Below the pieces are notes generated by a model. That model ran no database searches. It saw only the letters and a program-made list of their open reading frames with translations, and was not told the DNA's origin. From positions 105,986 to 169,985 of the forward strand of contig JAQSDM010000001.1 in the NCBI GenBank assembly GCA_029945945.1: 64,000 bases of DNA, written 5' to 3'. Position 1 is the first letter of the stretch. Each line of letters starts with the position of its first letter. Source of the DNA: Algoriphagus sp. (GTDB lineage: Bacteria; Bacteroidota; Bacteroidia; Cytophagales; Cyclobacteriaceae). The position numbers were made by a program, and so were the translations under genes. Of this stretch, positions 1 through 10,572 are shown piece after piece.

Positions 1-1186
1 TGATAGCAACCATATTTACTTCCAGTCAGAAGAAAGCGGCTATTCTCATCTTTATTTGATAAATACGATAAGTGGTGCGAAAAAAGCCCTCACATCCGGT
101 AAATACGAGGTTTTTGATCCCATTATTTCGAAGGATAAAAAGTCCTGGTACCTCACCACTTCTGAGGTTGATCCGGGCGAAAGACATTTTTACCGAATGC
201 CTTTGATGGGTGGAAGGATGGAAAAACTCACCTCCATGACTGGAAATAATGAGGTTGCCCTTTCACCGGACGAAAAGAAACTTGCGATTCTCCACTCCTA
301 CAGCAATCGACCAACCGAACTTTACATTCAGGAAAATAAAGTCGGTGCCAAAGCCACGCAACTTACGGCCGGCCAAAGTGCAGAATTCAAAGCTTACTCT
401 TGGAAGGATCCCCAAATTATCCGATTCACAGCAGAAGACGGGGCTCAGGTTCCTGCCAGACTTTATCTTCCTGACCCGGCAAAAAAGAATGGAGCTGCAG
501 TGATTTTCGTCCATGGCGCGGGCTATCTCCAAAACGTCCATAAATGGTGGAGCACCTATTTCCGTGAGTATATGTTCCACAATCTTTTGACAGATTTAGG
601 ATACACCGTTTTGGACATCGATTACCGTGCTTCATCAGGCTATGGCCGGGACTGGAGAACAGGAATTTATCGCCACATGGGAGGAAAGGACCTTTCAGAT
701 CAGGTTGACGGAGCAAAATTCCTCGTGAATTCTCATGGAGTTGATGGCGGAAGGATCGGGATTTACGGAGGTAGCTATGGAGGATTTATCACTTTAATGG
801 GACTTTTCACCGCTCCTGATGTATTCAAATCTGGTGCGGCACTTCGCTCCGTGACAGATTGGGCGCATTACAATCACGGCTACACCGCCAATATTCTTAA
901 CACTCCCGAGGAAGATCCGATTGCTTACCGTCGCTCCTCCCCGATTTATTTTGCCGAAGGCCTGAAAGGAAATCTGCTCATGGCACACGGAATGATCGAT
1001 GTAAATGTGCATTTCCAAGATGTGGTGAGGCTTTCGCAGAGACTGATCGAACTCAAAAAAGACAATTGGGAAATGGCAATTTATCCTGTCGAGGACCACG
1101 GTTTTCTAGAGCCAAGTTCATGGACTGACGAATACAAACGAATACTCAAACTCTTCAATACAACTCTTCTCATTCCTCAACCATGA
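1..1186 (+). CDS. S9 family peptidase (prolyl oligopeptidase/DPP4-like), 5' truncated by window edge
   Basis: The reading frame is open from base 2, so the gene begins outside the window and about 394 codons are visible. The first part is the end of a beta-propeller ([14 protein letters not shown]). The second half is the alpha/beta-hydrolase catalytic domain: the nucleophile Ser in GGSYGG (codon at 773), Asp in GMIDVN (998) and His in EDHGF (1097) form the expected S9 triad. Such enzymes are usually exported and cleave dipeptides from peptides. Its stop overlaps the next gene's start (ATGA), which suggests an operon with gamma-glutamyltransferase. No signal peptide can be judged because the N-terminus is missing. 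Confidence 0.93.
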   Translation, partial: DSNHIYFQSEESGYSHLYLINTISGAKKALTSGKYEVFDPIISKDKKSWYLTTSEVDPGERHFYRMPLMGGRMEKLTSMTGNNEVALSPDEKKLAILHSYSNRPTELYIQENKVGAKATQLTAGQSAEFKAYSWKDPQIIRFTAEDGAQVPARLYLPDPAKKNGAAVIFVHGAGYLQNVHKWWSTYFREYMFHNLLTDLGYTVLDIDYRASSGYGRDWRTGIYRHMGGKDLSDQVDGAKFLVNSHGVDGGRIGIYGGSYGGFITLMGLFTAPDVFKSGAALRSVTDWAHYNHGYTANILNTPEEDPIAYRRSSPIYFAEGLKGNLLMAHGMIDVNVHFQDVVRLSQRLIELKKDNWEMAIYPVEDHGFLEPSSWTDEYKRILKLFNTTLLIPQP

Positions 1187-2895
1187 TTAAATTCCGATCC
1201 AACGGAAGCCTTCTTGTTCTGATAGCTTTCAGTGTTGCCAGTTTTTCCTGCGGAAAGAAAGAACCCGAACCAGAGAAAATTCAGGGCCTGATCGCTGAAA
1301 AAGCAATGGTAGTCTCGGCACGGGAAGAAGCTTCAGCGATAGGTTTAGAAATACTCAGAAAAGGCGGAAATGCTTTTGATGCCATGATGGCGACTGAAAT
1401 GGCTTTAGCTGTTACCTATCCTTTTGCAGGAAATCTAGGTGGCGGCGGATTCATGGTGTATAGGATGGCTGATGGTTCCGTTGGGTCACTTGATTACAGG
1501 GAAAAAGCTCCCGGTGCAGCTTCAAAACACATGTATTTGGATGAGAAGGGGGAAGTAATTCCAGGATTGAGTACACAAGGAGCAATGGCTTCCGGAATAC
1601 CGGGAACAATCGCAGGAATCTTTGATGCTCAGGAAAAATTCGGGAAGCTGACTCCGGCTGAAATTTTACAACCAGTGATTGATCTTGCAAGACGTGGATT
1701 TGTAATCACCGAAAAACAAGCAGAGCGACTGCAAAAAGCGCGACAAACCTTTATCGATGTAAATGGTCCTGATACCTTTTTCGCTAAAGAACTGAAAGCC
1801 GGAGACACCTTGAAAATCCCGGTCTTGGCAGAAACCCTTAGCAGGATTGCTGCAAACGGAAGAGACGAATTCTACAAAGGCGAAACAGCCAAAATACTTG
1901 CAAAGCATATTCAGGACAAAGGTGGGATCATCACAGAAAAAGATCTTGCAGAATACGATGCCGCCTGGAGAGATCCGATTGTATTTCCTTATAAAGACTT
2001 GAAAATTATATCCATGGCTCCTCCAAGTTCTGGCGGAATCACGCTGGCTCAAATCATGAAAATGGTTGAGCCTTATGATCTGAAATCCTTTGGCCATCAT
2101 TCTCCCGAGCATATTCAACTTTTGGTTGAGGCAGAAAGAAGAGCCTACGCAGATCGAAATTTCTACTTGGGTGATCCTGATTTTGTGAAAATCCCGATCA
2201 ATGAATTGCTTAATTCTGACTACCTGAAATCCAGGATGTCAAGTTTCAGTTTTGATCTTGCTACCAAATCTTCCGATATCAAAGAAGGTGAAATTGCTTT
2301 CGCAGAAAGTATGGAAACAACTCACTACTCTATCGTGGATGCTGAAGGAAATGCTGTTTCTGTTACTACGACTTTGAATGGAGCCTATGGCTCAAAAGTC
2401 TACATCGACGAACTCGGCTTTTTTATGAATAATGAAATGGACGATTTCAGCTCCAAAGCCGGAGTTCCAAATATGTTTGGGCTAATCGGTGCAGAAGCGA
2501 ATAGTATCGCTCCCGGTAAGAGAATGCTAAGTTCCATGACTCCTACCTTGATTGAAAAGGACGGGAAGCTATGGATGGTGGTAGGAACACCGGGTGGATC
2601 GACGATCATTACTTCAGTCTTGCAGACAATCCTGAATGTTTATGAATTTGGGATGGGAATGCAGCAAGCTGTGGAAGTTCCCAGATTTCATCATCAATGG
2701 TTGCCAGATTTGGTCAGTTTTGAACCGGATTCATTTGACTCAACTTTGATAAACAAATTGAAATCAAAGGGCTATATCATCCTGGAAAACAATAATCCGA
2801 TCATGGGAAAAGTGGACGCGATCCTGGTTCTTCCCGGCGGAAAACTGGAAGGTGGTGCCGATCCAAGAGGTGATGATAAAGCAGTTGGGTATTAA
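1183..2895 (+). CDS. ggt: Gamma-glutamyltransferase lipoprotein
   Basis: A 570-residue gamma-glutamyltranspeptidase, which hydrolyses or transfers the gamma-glutamyl group of glutathione and related compounds. The N-terminus is a lipoprotein signal (SFSC lipobox, Cys23), so it is probably membrane-anchored on the periplasmic side. The conserved large-subunit region ([26 protein letters not shown]) is followed by the autoprocessing/catalytic Thr at about residue 379 in TTHYS, and then by the GTPGGS loop of the small subunit. Length is normal for the family. The start overlaps the upstream peptidase stop by 4 bases, implying translational coupling. Confidence 0.95.
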   Translation: MIKFRSNGSLLVLIAFSVASFSCGKKEPEPEKIQGLIAEKAMVVSAREEASAIGLEILRKGGNAFDAMMATEMALAVTYPFAGNLGGGGFMVYRMADGSVGSLDYREKAPGAASKHMYLDEKGEVIPGLSTQGAMASGIPGTIAGIFDAQEKFGKLTPAEILQPVIDLARRGFVITEKQAERLQKARQTFIDVNGPDTFFAKELKAGDTLKIPVLAETLSRIAANGRDEFYKGETAKILAKHIQDKGGIITEKDLAEYDAAWRDPIVFPYKDLKIISMAPPSSGGITLAQIMKMVEPYDLKSFGHHSPEHIQLLVEAERRAYADRNFYLGDPDFVKIPINELLNSDYLKSRMSSFSFDLATKSSDIKEGEIAFAESMETTHYSIVDAEGNAVSVTTTLNGAYGSKVYIDELGFFMNNEMDDFSSKAGVPNMFGLIGAEANSIAPGKRMLSSMTPTLIEKDGKLWMVVGTPGGSTIITSVLQTILNVYEFGMGMQQAVEVPRFHHQWLPDLVSFEPDSFDSTLINKLKSKGYIILENNNPIMGKVDAILVLPGGKLEGGADPRGDDKAVGY

Positions 2896-2986
2896 TTCAA
2901 AATTTTGATTAACCGTTCGAGAATCATCAATTCAATCAAATCAATCAGGAACCGGTAATTTTCTGATCTTTAAATTTTCGAATTCT

Positions 2987-2994
2987 TAATTTTG
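2987..2994 (+). promoter_or_regulatory. Possible Bacteroidota -7 box upstream of mnmA
   Basis: The octamer TAATTTTG fits the Bacteroidota -7 consensus TAnnTTTG and lies 88 bases before mnmA. No clear TTG was seen at the -33 position, so this is weak. Confidence 0.25.
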
Positions 2995-3081
2995 CCAAGC
3001 AAAGAACCAATTCAATCTGAATAGATGTTCTCGCATTACTTGTAACCTAATGGACCTTGAATCCATTAATTATTACGCCAA

Positions 3082-4293
3082 ATGAAAACAAAACAAAGAG
3101 TAGTCGTCGGCCTTTCGGGCGGCGTCGATAGTTCGGTAGCAGCTCACCTCCTCCTCAAGCAAGGCTACGAAGTCATCGGGATGTTCATGAAGAACTGGCA
3201 CGATGAATCTGTCACCATTTCCAATGATTGCCCTTGGATGGAAGACTCCACCGACGCGATGCTGGTGGCTCAAAAACTCGGAATCCCCTTTCAGGCAATT
3301 GATCTCAGTGAAGACTATCGGGAGAGAATTGTGGATTACATGTTTTCAGAGTATGAAGCCGGTAGAACTCCCAATCCTGACATCCTTTGCAACAGAGAAA
3401 TTAAGTTTGATATTTTCCTTAAAGCTGCGCAAAAACTCAAAGCAGATTTTGTAGCTACTGGTCATTATTGTCAAAAAGGAGAATTGGAAGTTGGGGGAAA
3501 GCCCGTTTACCAACTGCTTGCAGGAGCCGATCCAAACAAGGATCAGAGTTATTTCCTCTGCCAATTAAGTCAGGACCAACTGGCAAAAGCTCTATTTCCC
3601 ATCGGTCATTTGCAAAAATCTGAAGTGAGAAGAATCGCCAAAGAACTCGATCTGGTCACTGCGGATAAGAAAGACAGTCAAGGCTTATGTTTTATTGGAA
3701 AAGTTCGCTTGCCGGATTTTCTCCAACAGCAACTAAAGCCAAAAAAGGGGAATATCATTCAAATCCCTGAGAATCTGGAAATTTATCAAAGACTCCAAAT
3801 CCCTGCCGGAATCGCTCCTGAAGATTGGGAGGACGAGGTTTTAGACGCGATTTCTTTACCGATTCACTATTCTCAAAATCAGGGAAAGGTACTAGGTGAG
3901 CATACAGGTGCACATTATTTCACCGTTGGACAAAGAAAGGGATTGCATGTTGGCGGAACAGGAAAGCCATTATTTGTGATTTCGACCGATACGAAGGAGA
4001 ATGTGATCTACACCGGTTTGGGAGAGGATCATCCGGGACTGCTGCGAAATGGTTTATTTGTAAAAACTGACCAAATCCACTGGATTCGGGAAGATCTTTC
4101 TTTGAAACCAGGGGAATCCGCCAGATATCTGGCGAGAATCCGATACCGTCAGCCACTCAGTGGAGCCACTTTAATCCAAAAAGAAAATGGACTCTATGTC
4201 ATCTTTGATCAGCCTCAAAAAGGTGTGGCCTCCGGGCAGTTTGTGGCCTGGTACGAAGGCGAGGAATGTATTGGTTCGGGGACGATATTTTAA
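3082..4293 (+). CDS. mnmA: tRNA-specific 2-thiouridylase MnmA
   Basis: Cytoplasmic enzyme that thiolates uridine 34 of tRNA(Lys/Glu/Gln) using ATP and a relayed sulfur. The PP-loop SGGVDSS is at residues 12-18. The two catalytic cysteines are both present: Cys103 in NPDILCN and Cys203 in QGLCFIGK. At 403 residues it is longer than the roughly 365 of E. coli MnmA; the extra length lies after the second Cys, in the region of residues 215-270. The first ATG follows A-rich sequence and is the obvious start. It appears to be transcribed alone or with the pseudouridine synthase downstream (124 bp gap). Confidence 0.96.
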   Translation: MKTKQRVVVGLSGGVDSSVAAHLLLKQGYEVIGMFMKNWHDESVTISNDCPWMEDSTDAMLVAQKLGIPFQAIDLSEDYRERIVDYMFSEYEAGRTPNPDILCNREIKFDIFLKAAQKLKADFVATGHYCQKGELEVGGKPVYQLLAGADPNKDQSYFLCQLSQDQLAKALFPIGHLQKSEVRRIAKELDLVTADKKDSQGLCFIGKVRLPDFLQQQLKPKKGNIIQIPENLEIYQRLQIPAGIAPEDWEDEVLDAISLPIHYSQNQGKVLGEHTGAHYFTVGQRKGLHVGGTGKPLFVISTDTKENVIYTGLGEDHPGLLRNGLFVKTDQIHWIREDLSLKPGESARYLARIRYRQPLSGATLIQKENGLYVIFDQPQKGVASGQFVAWYEGEECIGSGTIF

Positions 4294-4417
4294 TTAATTC
4301 AGAAATAAGATTTACGAAATAGAGGATAATGATAATCGTAAGATTAATTCGAGATCATTAACCTCTTTTTAATATTCAGCAATTCTAAATTTTCAATTCA
4401 CTCATTTTAAATTCATT

Positions 4418-5137
4418 TTGCCTCTAGATATCCTTTTTGAAGACGAATACCTGGTCATCATCGACAAACCTGCCGGCTTGTTGGTTCATCGTACGCGACT
4501 GGCATTCGGTGAAGAAGAAAACGCCTTAATCCAACTCCGGGATCAGATTGATTCCTGGGTTTCGCCGGTTCACCGATTGGATCGAGCGACAAGCGGGACC
4601 CTGCTTTTTGCAAAAAACAGTGAAATCCTTCCCCTGCTGAAAGCACAATTTATGGATCGTTCAGTTGAAAAAACTTACCTGACGATTGTTCGAGGAATTC
4701 CTACGGAGAAGGAAAACCTCATTGATCATCCCCTGACCAGTGAGCGCTCGGGAAAACTTCAGGAAGCACAGACCCGATACAAAGTAATAGCCGAATCAGA
4801 AATTCCGTTTAATTCCACTGGACGCTACCCCACCAGTCGATATAGTTTTCTGGAGTTAGACCTGATGACTGGCCGAACCCACCAAATTAGAAGACATCTG
4901 GCTCACATTCGACATTATATAATCGGGGATAAAAAACATGGAGACAACAAACAAAACATCTTCTTTCAGAAGCAATTTGGGTTAGAAAACCTTCTCCTTC
5001 ATGCTTTAGAATTGAAATTCATTCATCCTGTGACACAAGAAGAAATCCAACTTCAGGCTCCACTTCCTGTACATTTCCGAACAATTATGAAGGAACTGGG
5101 CTGGAATCCGGAGCAAATTTTCTCAACAATAAATTGA
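4418..5137 (+). CDS. truC: RluA-family pseudouridine synthase, TruC-like
   Basis: A 239-residue pseudouridine synthase of the RluA/TruC type. The catalytic Asp55 lies in HRLDRATSG, and the later motif GRTHQIRRHLAHIRH is typical. There is no N-terminal S4 domain, which together with the length favours TruC (tRNA U65) over the rRNA-specific Rlu enzymes; this assignment is inference. The start used is TTG at 4418, since the sequence reads sensibly from there (MPLDILFEDEYLVIIDKPAG) and the upstream 25 bases are A/T-rich with no in-frame ATG seen. The next gene follows within 45 bp. Confidence 0.85.
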   Translation: MPLDILFEDEYLVIIDKPAGLLVHRTRLAFGEEENALIQLRDQIDSWVSPVHRLDRATSGTLLFAKNSEILPLLKAQFMDRSVEKTYLTIVRGIPTEKENLIDHPLTSERSGKLQEAQTRYKVIAESEIPFNSTGRYPTSRYSFLELDLMTGRTHQIRRHLAHIRHYIIGDKKHGDNKQNIFFQKQFGLENLLLHALELKFIHPVTQEEIQLQAPLPVHFRTIMKELGWNPEQIFSTIN

Positions 5138-5180
5138 AATCCCGAATTTGAATTACTTTACGCGAGCAATTAATTCCCCT

Positions 5181-6656
5181 ATGCAAAAAACTATTTTAGG
5201 TCTTGTTTTGCTCTTGGCGAGCACACAAATTTCACAGGCTCAAAAAGCTGATATCGATCAAAAATTTGATCAAAAAGAATCCGTTTCACATTTTACATAC
5301 CTTGCTTCAGATGAGTTGATGGGGAGAGATCCTGCCCGTCCTGAGATTAAGCTGGCGTACACTTTCATTGCGGATCAATTAAAAAAGTATGGAGCAATGC
5401 CTGTTCCGGGCGCCGATGGATACTTTCAAAACATTCCTTTTCGCCTGTCATCCCCTCCTACCAAAGGACAGGTTTCAATTGGTGACTCAATTTTCACTCA
5501 GGGAAAATCCCTTCTGGTCCTCGACGGAAAATCTCTTTCCGGTGATTTTGAACTGATTGAGGTAGGCTTCGGGCTTGAATCAGATTACGAAGGAAAAGAT
5601 GTCAGCGGAAAAGTGGTTGTCACTAATATTGGCGCTCCCAATCGAATGACACCTGCTGATCTTTTTTCTTTGGGACGAGAAAAAGTAGCTCTGGCGCAAG
5701 CAAAAGGAGCTATTGGATTGATTGAAATGTATAATATCCCGTCGATTCCATGGCAATTGATTTCAAATAATCTGAACAGACCTCAAATGGGAATTGATCA
5801 GGGAGCATCCTCTGCGCTGCCCTACATTTGGATCAAAGACCTGACAAACGAAATCAAAAATACCGTTGCAACCAGAAAGGTTACGAAAGCTACGTTTGAA
5901 ATAGAAGGTAAAAACAATAGATCCATCGAAGGGAAAAATGTATTAGCATGGATAGAAGGAACCGATCCAGAATTGAAAAATGAGTTTGTGTTGCTTTCTG
6001 CCCATTACGATCATGTAGGTGTGGGCAAACCTGATGCTGAAGGAGATTCTATTTTCAACGGAGCTCGAGACAATGCCGTCGGTACTATTGCAGTTCTTAA
6101 TGCAGCCCGATATTTTGCATCAAACCCACCAAAGCGGTCAGTTCTTTTAGCTCTTTGGACTGCTGAAGAAAAAGGTCTATTAGGAAGCGGATACTTTGCC
6201 AATAATCCTTTGATTCCCCTGAAACAAATTGTTTTCAATCTGAATATCGATAATGCAGGGTATAACGATACTTCGATAATCACGGTAATTGGGCTTGGAA
6301 GAACTTCTGGTGACCATCTGATCAGTGAAGCTGTCGCAGAATATGGAATAAAAGCCACACCTGATCCATCACCTGAGCAAGGACTTTATGACAGATCTGA
6401 TAATGTGAATTTTGCCCGAAAAGGAATTCCAGCTCCAAGCTTTACTCTCGGCTTCACTGCTTTTGATAACACAATCACCCAGTATTACCACAAAGCTGCC
6501 GATGAGACAGAATCATTTGACATGGATTATGCGACTATTTATTGGAAGTCTTATATCCTGGCTGCGCAAAAGATTGCAGATACGTTCGAAAAGCCAATCT
6601 GGCAAGCTGGTGATAAATACGAAAGCGTAGGGAAATCACTTTACGGAAATCAGTGA
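5181..6656 (+). CDS. Exported M28 family zinc peptidase
   Basis: M28 aminopeptidase-like metallopeptidase of 491 residues. I chose the ATG at 5181 because it begins a clean signal peptide (MQKTILGLVLLLASTQISQAQ); an in-frame TTG at 5148 would add 11 residues in front of it. Metal-binding motifs of the M28 fold are visible: AHYDHVG, then NGARDNAVGT, then AEEKGLLGS with the catalytic Glu. A PA-like insert appears to lie between residues 120 and 230. Probably releases amino acids from peptides in the periplasm or outside. A strong hairpin terminator follows at 6684-6721. Confidence 0.92.
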   Translation: MQKTILGLVLLLASTQISQAQKADIDQKFDQKESVSHFTYLASDELMGRDPARPEIKLAYTFIADQLKKYGAMPVPGADGYFQNIPFRLSSPPTKGQVSIGDSIFTQGKSLLVLDGKSLSGDFELIEVGFGLESDYEGKDVSGKVVVTNIGAPNRMTPADLFSLGREKVALAQAKGAIGLIEMYNIPSIPWQLISNNLNRPQMGIDQGASSALPYIWIKDLTNEIKNTVATRKVTKATFEIEGKNNRSIEGKNVLAWIEGTDPELKNEFVLLSAHYDHVGVGKPDAEGDSIFNGARDNAVGTIAVLNAARYFASNPPKRSVLLALWTAEEKGLLGSGYFANNPLIPLKQIVFNLNIDNAGYNDTSIITVIGLGRTSGDHLISEAVAEYGIKATPDPSPEQGLYDRSDNVNFARKGIPAPSFTLGFTAFDNTITQYYHKAADETESFDMDYATIYWKSYILAAQKIADTFEKPIWQAGDKYESVGKSLYGNQ

Positions 6657-6683
6657 TCTTAAATCAATCACTTTAAACAATCG

Positions 6684-6726
6684 AAAAAGGCCATGAGATT
6701 TTATATTCCCATGGCCTTTTTCATTT
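6684..6726. terminator. Bidirectional rho-independent terminator
   Basis: A perfect 12-bp stem (AAAAAGGCCATG paired with CATGGCCTTTTT, 6684-6695 and 6710-6721) with a 14-base loop and T-run on either strand. It lies between the convergent M28 peptidase and NupC-type transporter genes and can serve both. Confidence 0.85.
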
Positions 6727-6777
6727 TTTATACTTCTCTTTTTTCAAAATCAAATCCAAAACAGGAAGGTTGACTTA

Positions 6778-8067
6778 TTATCCTTCATACAGCATACCCG
6801 CAATGGTTGCAGTCATTAAGCAAGCAAGAGATGCTGCCATCAATGCTCTAAGTCCTAATCTGCTAAGGTTTCCCTGTTGATTCGGAGCTACAATACTGAT
6901 TCCACCGAGTTGAATTGCTATAGAACTGAAGTTGGAAAAACCACACAGTGCGTAAGTGGCGATCACAATAGACTTGGCCGAGAGTGTTCCTGCTTCCTTC
7001 ATTTCAGCCAAATTCAGATAGGCGACAAACTCATTGATGACAGTCTTCTGACCCAATAGACTTCCTATTTGAAGTGTATCCGACCATTCAACTCCTATTA
7101 CCCATGCAAAAACTCTGAATACCTGACCAAACAAATACTCAAGTGAAAATCCTTGAAACTGACCGCCTGTAGAATTGACAACCATCGCGTTTAAACCAGT
7201 GTATTCACCTATCATGCCGGTCAGAACATAATTCAAAGCTGCAATGACCGCTATAAAAGCCAAAAGCATTGCTCCTACGTTAAGTGCTAATTTCAATCCT
7301 TCTGATGCTCCGATTGACATTGCATCGATCAGGTTGACTCCCATGCTTTCTTTATTCACCTCAAGCTTTTCTGATATTTTTTCCCTTTCCAACTCAGGAA
7401 TGAACATTTTAGACATCACAATAGCAGCAGGTGCGTTCATGATACTCGCACCTAAAAGGTAAGCGGCAAATCTGCTTTGCTCTTCCATACTATCTCCTCC
7501 CAGAAACGCGACATAACCGGCCAAAACTCCTCCGGCAATCGTTGCCATACCTCCAGTCATTAAACACATCAATTCAGATTTGGTCATGTGGGGAATAAAA
7601 GGACGGACCAAAAGAGGTGCTTCCGTTTGACCTAGGAAAATATTTCCGGCTGCGGACAAGCTTTCAGGACCTGAAAGTCTCATCGTTCGAGCCATCACCC
7701 AGGCAATTCCAAAAACCACTTTCTGTAATGCTCCCAGATAGTATAAACCAGCCGAAACAGTTGAAAAGAATATGATTGTCGGTAAAACCTGGAAAGCAAA
7801 AATAAATCCGAAACCGTCCCCTGCAAGGTCTCCAAATATAAATGCAGCTCCGTCTCTGCTGAAACTCAGAAACTTTACAAATGCCTCACTTAAAATTGCA
7901 AAACCGCTTGCAACCAAAGGGACTTTAGTGATTAAAAATCCAAAAACAAGCTGAAGGGAAATCCCAATTCCGACAAGACGCCAATCAATTTTTTTCTTAT
8001 GACTTGAAAAAATAAAAGCCACCAAAACGATGACAGCTAACCCAAAGACTCCTCTCAAATAATCCAT
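6778..8067 (-). CDS. nupC: NupC-type concentrative nucleoside transporter (CNT family)
   Basis: A 429-residue, highly hydrophobic inner-membrane protein with the layout of CNT nucleoside:cation symporters: an N-terminal nucleoside-transporter domain, a central gate region (LGQTEAPLLVRPFIP, the conserved substrate-contact motif) and a C-terminal domain ending in CGFSNFSSIAIQLGGI. It imports nucleosides using an ion gradient. It follows the bifunctional-nuclease gene by 86 bp, but a terminator lies in that gap, so it may have its own promoter. The specific symbol is by family resemblance. Confidence 0.92.
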   Translation of the reverse strand: MDYLRGVFGLAVIVLVAFIFSSHKKKIDWRLVGIGISLQLVFGFLITKVPLVASGFAILSEAFVKFLSFSRDGAAFIFGDLAGDGFGFIFAFQVLPTIIFFSTVSAGLYYLGALQKVVFGIAWVMARTMRLSGPESLSAAGNIFLGQTEAPLLVRPFIPHMTKSELMCLMTGGMATIAGGVLAGYVAFLGGDSMEEQSRFAAYLLGASIMNAPAAIVMSKMFIPELEREKISEKLEVNKESMGVNLIDAMSIGASEGLKLALNVGAMLLAFIAVIAALNYVLTGMIGEYTGLNAMVVNSTGGQFQGFSLEYLFGQVFRVFAWVIGVEWSDTLQIGSLLGQKTVINEFVAYLNLAEMKEAGTLSAKSIVIATYALCGFSNFSSIAIQLGGISIVAPNQQGNLSRLGLRALMAASLACLMTATIAGMLYEG

Positions 8068-8116
8068 TTAGTATTTTTTACAAAACCGAAGGCTAAAAAT
8101 AGGCAAGTCAGGGTCA

Positions 8117-8143
8117 TAAAAAAAGCCTGGTTTTCGCCAGGCC
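8117..8143 (-). terminator. Rho-independent terminator after the etfB-etfA-BFN cluster
   Basis: Read on the minus strand, stem GCCTGG/CCAGGC (8142-8137 with 8130-8125) with a 6-base loop is followed by seven T residues. It closes the bifunctional nuclease gene ahead of the NupC gene. Confidence 0.8.
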
Positions 8144-8153
8144 TCTAAATGTA

Positions 8154-8750
8154 TTAGTTTCTCTTATTTATTTCATCCCTTATTCGGGCAGCTCGCTCGT
8201 AATCTTCATTCGCGATAGCTTTTTCCAGCATCTGATTGAGTTTATCAAGGCTGAAATCCTTCAATGAGGTTTCCTTTTTTGCAGTGATTTTTTGAGACTG
8301 GGCCTTAGGATCAGATTTTTGGTTTTTGTCTTCCACTTCATAATGCTCTACAGCTCCTTCAGACATTGCTTTTTCTGAACAGAAAACAGGAGAACCAAAA
8401 CGAATTGCAATAGCGATCGCATCGGAAGGACGGGCATCAATTTCAACTTCTGTTTGACTGCTTTTGCACTGGATTTTTGCATAAAATACCCCTTCCTTCA
8501 TATCTGTGATTACAATCCTGTCAACCTCAAAATTAAATCCAGCCGCAAATGACTTGAACAAATCGTGCGTCATTGGTCGGTTGGGAATTATTTTTTCGAT
8601 TTCGAGTGCGATCGCCTGTGCCTCAAACATGCCAATTACAATCGGTAATCTCCTTTTTCCACCCACTTCTCCCAGTACCAGAGTAAATGACCCTGACTGC
8701 GAATGGTTGGACGAAAGGCCCAGAATCTCAAGTTCTATGAGTTTTTCCAC
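8154..8750 (-). CDS. Bifunctional nuclease (BFN, DUF151) domain protein with C-terminal UVR motif
   Basis: A 198-residue protein. Residues about 1-135 match the bifunctional nuclease/DUF151 fold (GSFTLVLGEVGGKRRLPIVIG, DARPSDAIAIAIRFGSPVF). The last 35 residues form a UvrB/UvrC-type helical hairpin (LNQMLEKAIANEDYERAARIRDEI), the interaction motif found in UvrB, UvrC and McsA. BFN proteins have been linked to nuclease activity and stress response in other bacteria, but the role here is not known. It starts 6 bp after etfA, so it is almost certainly cotranscribed with the electron-transfer flavoprotein genes. Confidence 0.9.
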   Translation of the reverse strand: MEKLIELEILGLSSNHSQSGSFTLVLGEVGGKRRLPIVIGMFEAQAIALEIEKIIPNRPMTHDLFKSFAAGFNFEVDRIVITDMKEGVFYAKIQCKSSQTEVEIDARPSDAIAIAIRFGSPVFCSEKAMSEGAVEHYEVEDKNQKSDPKAQSQKITAKKETSLKDFSLDKLNQMLEKAIANEDYERAARIRDEINKRN

Positions 8751-8756
8751 AAAAAT

Positions 8757-9725
8757 TTATAGTTCAGCTTTTAGTGCTTCTGTCAATTTAGGAACGATTT
8801 CAAAAGCATCTCCAACAATTCCATAATCTGCTGCTTTGAAAAAAGGTGCCTCAGGGTCTTTGTTAATCACAACAATATTCTTCGATGAATTAACGCCCGC
8901 AAGATGTTGAATCGCCCCTGAAATTCCAATAGCAATATATAAACTTGGTGCCACTTTTACGCCTGTTTGTCCGACGTGTTCATGGTGTGGTCTCCAACCG
9001 ATATCTGAAACCGGTTTAGAACAACCCGTTGCCGCTCCAAGAGTTTTGGCAAGTTCCTCAATCATTCCCCAATTTTCAGGGCCTTTCATTCCTCTTCCTC
9101 CTGATACAACGATATCAGCCTCAGGCAAAAGAACCTCCCCTGTTGCTCTTTCGGTTGAAATAATTTTGGATGCAAAATCTGAAGCATCCAATGAAACATC
9201 GAATGTCTCAATCGTTGCGGGTGCCCCATCAGTTTTCAAATCAATTGCGTTCTTTTTTACTGCAAGAATTTTGTTTTCTGTAGAGATAGAAGCTTCGGCA
9301 AACGCTTTACCAGTAAAAATACTTCTCTTCACCAGATATCCTGAACTAGTATTCGGTAACTCTACTACATTACTGACCAAACCTGCACCCAACTTGATTG
9401 ATAATCTTGCAGCGACAGCATCTCCTAAAGATGATTTTGCCAGGATCAAAGTCTTTGCTCCAACCTTTTTGAACGCTTGAGCAACAGCACTTGAATGAGC
9501 TTGAATCACCCCTTCACTCAATCTTGGGTCAGTCACGTGAAGGACTTTGGCAGCTCCAGCAGTTCCGATCCCTGCTAATTCCGCTTCAGAAAAAGTACCT
9601 AATGCCAATGCAACCACTTCTCCCTCCCCTGTTTTTGCAGCAAGGGCATTTGCAAAAGAAACGGCCTCTAGACTGGTCTTTTTTACTTTACCTTCAGTCT
9701 GTTCTATATAAACTAATATTGACAT
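8757..9725 (-). CDS. etfA: Electron transfer flavoprotein subunit alpha
   Basis: A 322-residue ETF alpha subunit. The N-terminal ETF domain is followed by the C-terminal FAD-binding domain with VVSGGRGMKGPENW and the signature stretch LYIAIGISGAIQHLAG, ending in NKDPEAPFFKAADYGIVGD. With EtfB it shuttles electrons from acyl-CoA dehydrogenases to the respiratory quinone pool. It lies 35 bp after etfB and 6 bp before the bifunctional nuclease gene. Confidence 0.97.
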   Translation of the reverse strand: MSILVYIEQTEGKVKKTSLEAVSFANALAAKTGEGEVVALALGTFSEAELAGIGTAGAAKVLHVTDPRLSEGVIQAHSSAVAQAFKKVGAKTLILAKSSLGDAVAARLSIKLGAGLVSNVVELPNTSSGYLVKRSIFTGKAFAEASISTENKILAVKKNAIDLKTDGAPATIETFDVSLDASDFASKIISTERATGEVLLPEADIVVSGGRGMKGPENWGMIEELAKTLGAATGCSKPVSDIGWRPHHEHVGQTGVKVAPSLYIAIGISGAIQHLAGVNSSKNIVVINKDPEAPFFKAADYGIVGDAFEIVPKLTEALKAEL

Positions 9726-9760
9726 AAAATCTTGGTTTTTAATAGTTTGTAAAAATTCAA

Positions 9761-10498
9761 TTAAAGCACTTTTGCTTCGTTTTTGAGTAGTCTCACCAGC
9801 TCTTTTACATTGTCCTTATCGATGAGTTTTACTTCTCCTTTTGCAGGTGGCAATTGGTAAGAACTGGCTTCAGCCTGGGTCTCCTGTGATACCGGTTCCA
9901 CTACATTCAGCGGTTTGGTACGAGCAGACATGATTCCTCTCATATTCGGTATCTTCCATTCAGCAATTGGTTCCTGACAACCGGCAATCAGAGGCAAGGA
10001 TGCTTCAAGAATTTCTTTTCCTCCCTCAATTTCACGAGCCATCTTAACTTTTGAGCCTTCAATTTCAAGTTTCATTACCGGAGAGAAAGACGGCATTCCA
10101 AGAAGTTCTCCTACCATTCCATGTACCATTCCACCATTGAAATCGATAGACTCCCTCCCCATCAATATCAAATCATAGCCGCCGGCCTTTGCATAATGAG
10201 CAATTTGCTTCGCAACGAAAAATGAATCTTTCGGAGCAGAATTGATACGAATGGCATCATCTGCACCAATAGCCAGTGCTTTTCTTAAAGTTGGTTCGGT
10301 CTCGAATTCACCGACATTCAGAGCAGTCAAAGTGCCGCCGGTCTGATCTCTAAGTTCCACTGCACGTGCCAAAGCATAATCATCGTACGGACCAATGATA
10401 AATTGAACTCCGGTCGTATCAAATTTGGTATTGTTAGCAGTAAACTGAATCTTGGAGGTAGTATCTGGTACGTGGGTGATACAAACAAGAATCTTCAT
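9761..10498 (-). CDS. etfB: Electron transfer flavoprotein subunit beta
   Basis: A 245-residue ETF beta subunit (MKILVCITHVPDTTSKI start, GPYDDYALARAVELRD, GRESIDFNGGMVHGMVGELLG). It binds AMP and partners with EtfA in the cytoplasm. First gene of the minus-strand cluster etfB-etfA-BFN; the 74-bp divergent gap to the TPR gene at 10573 should contain both promoters, though I could not pick out a convincing -33/-7 pair. Confidence 0.97.
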   Translation of the reverse strand: MKILVCITHVPDTTSKIQFTANNTKFDTTGVQFIIGPYDDYALARAVELRDQTGGTLTALNVGEFETEPTLRKALAIGADDAIRINSAPKDSFFVAKQIAHYAKAGGYDLILMGRESIDFNGGMVHGMVGELLGMPSFSPVMKLEIEGSKVKMAREIEGGKEILEASLPLIAGCQEPIAEWKIPNMRGIMSARTKPLNVVEPVSQETQAEASSYQLPPAKGEVKLIDKDNVKELVRLLKNEAKVL

Positions 10499-10572
10499 TG
10501 GTTTAGGTTTATATTATTTCAGATTTATTTCGCGTGAAAATAACAGTCACTGGTTAATTAAAAAAACTATTC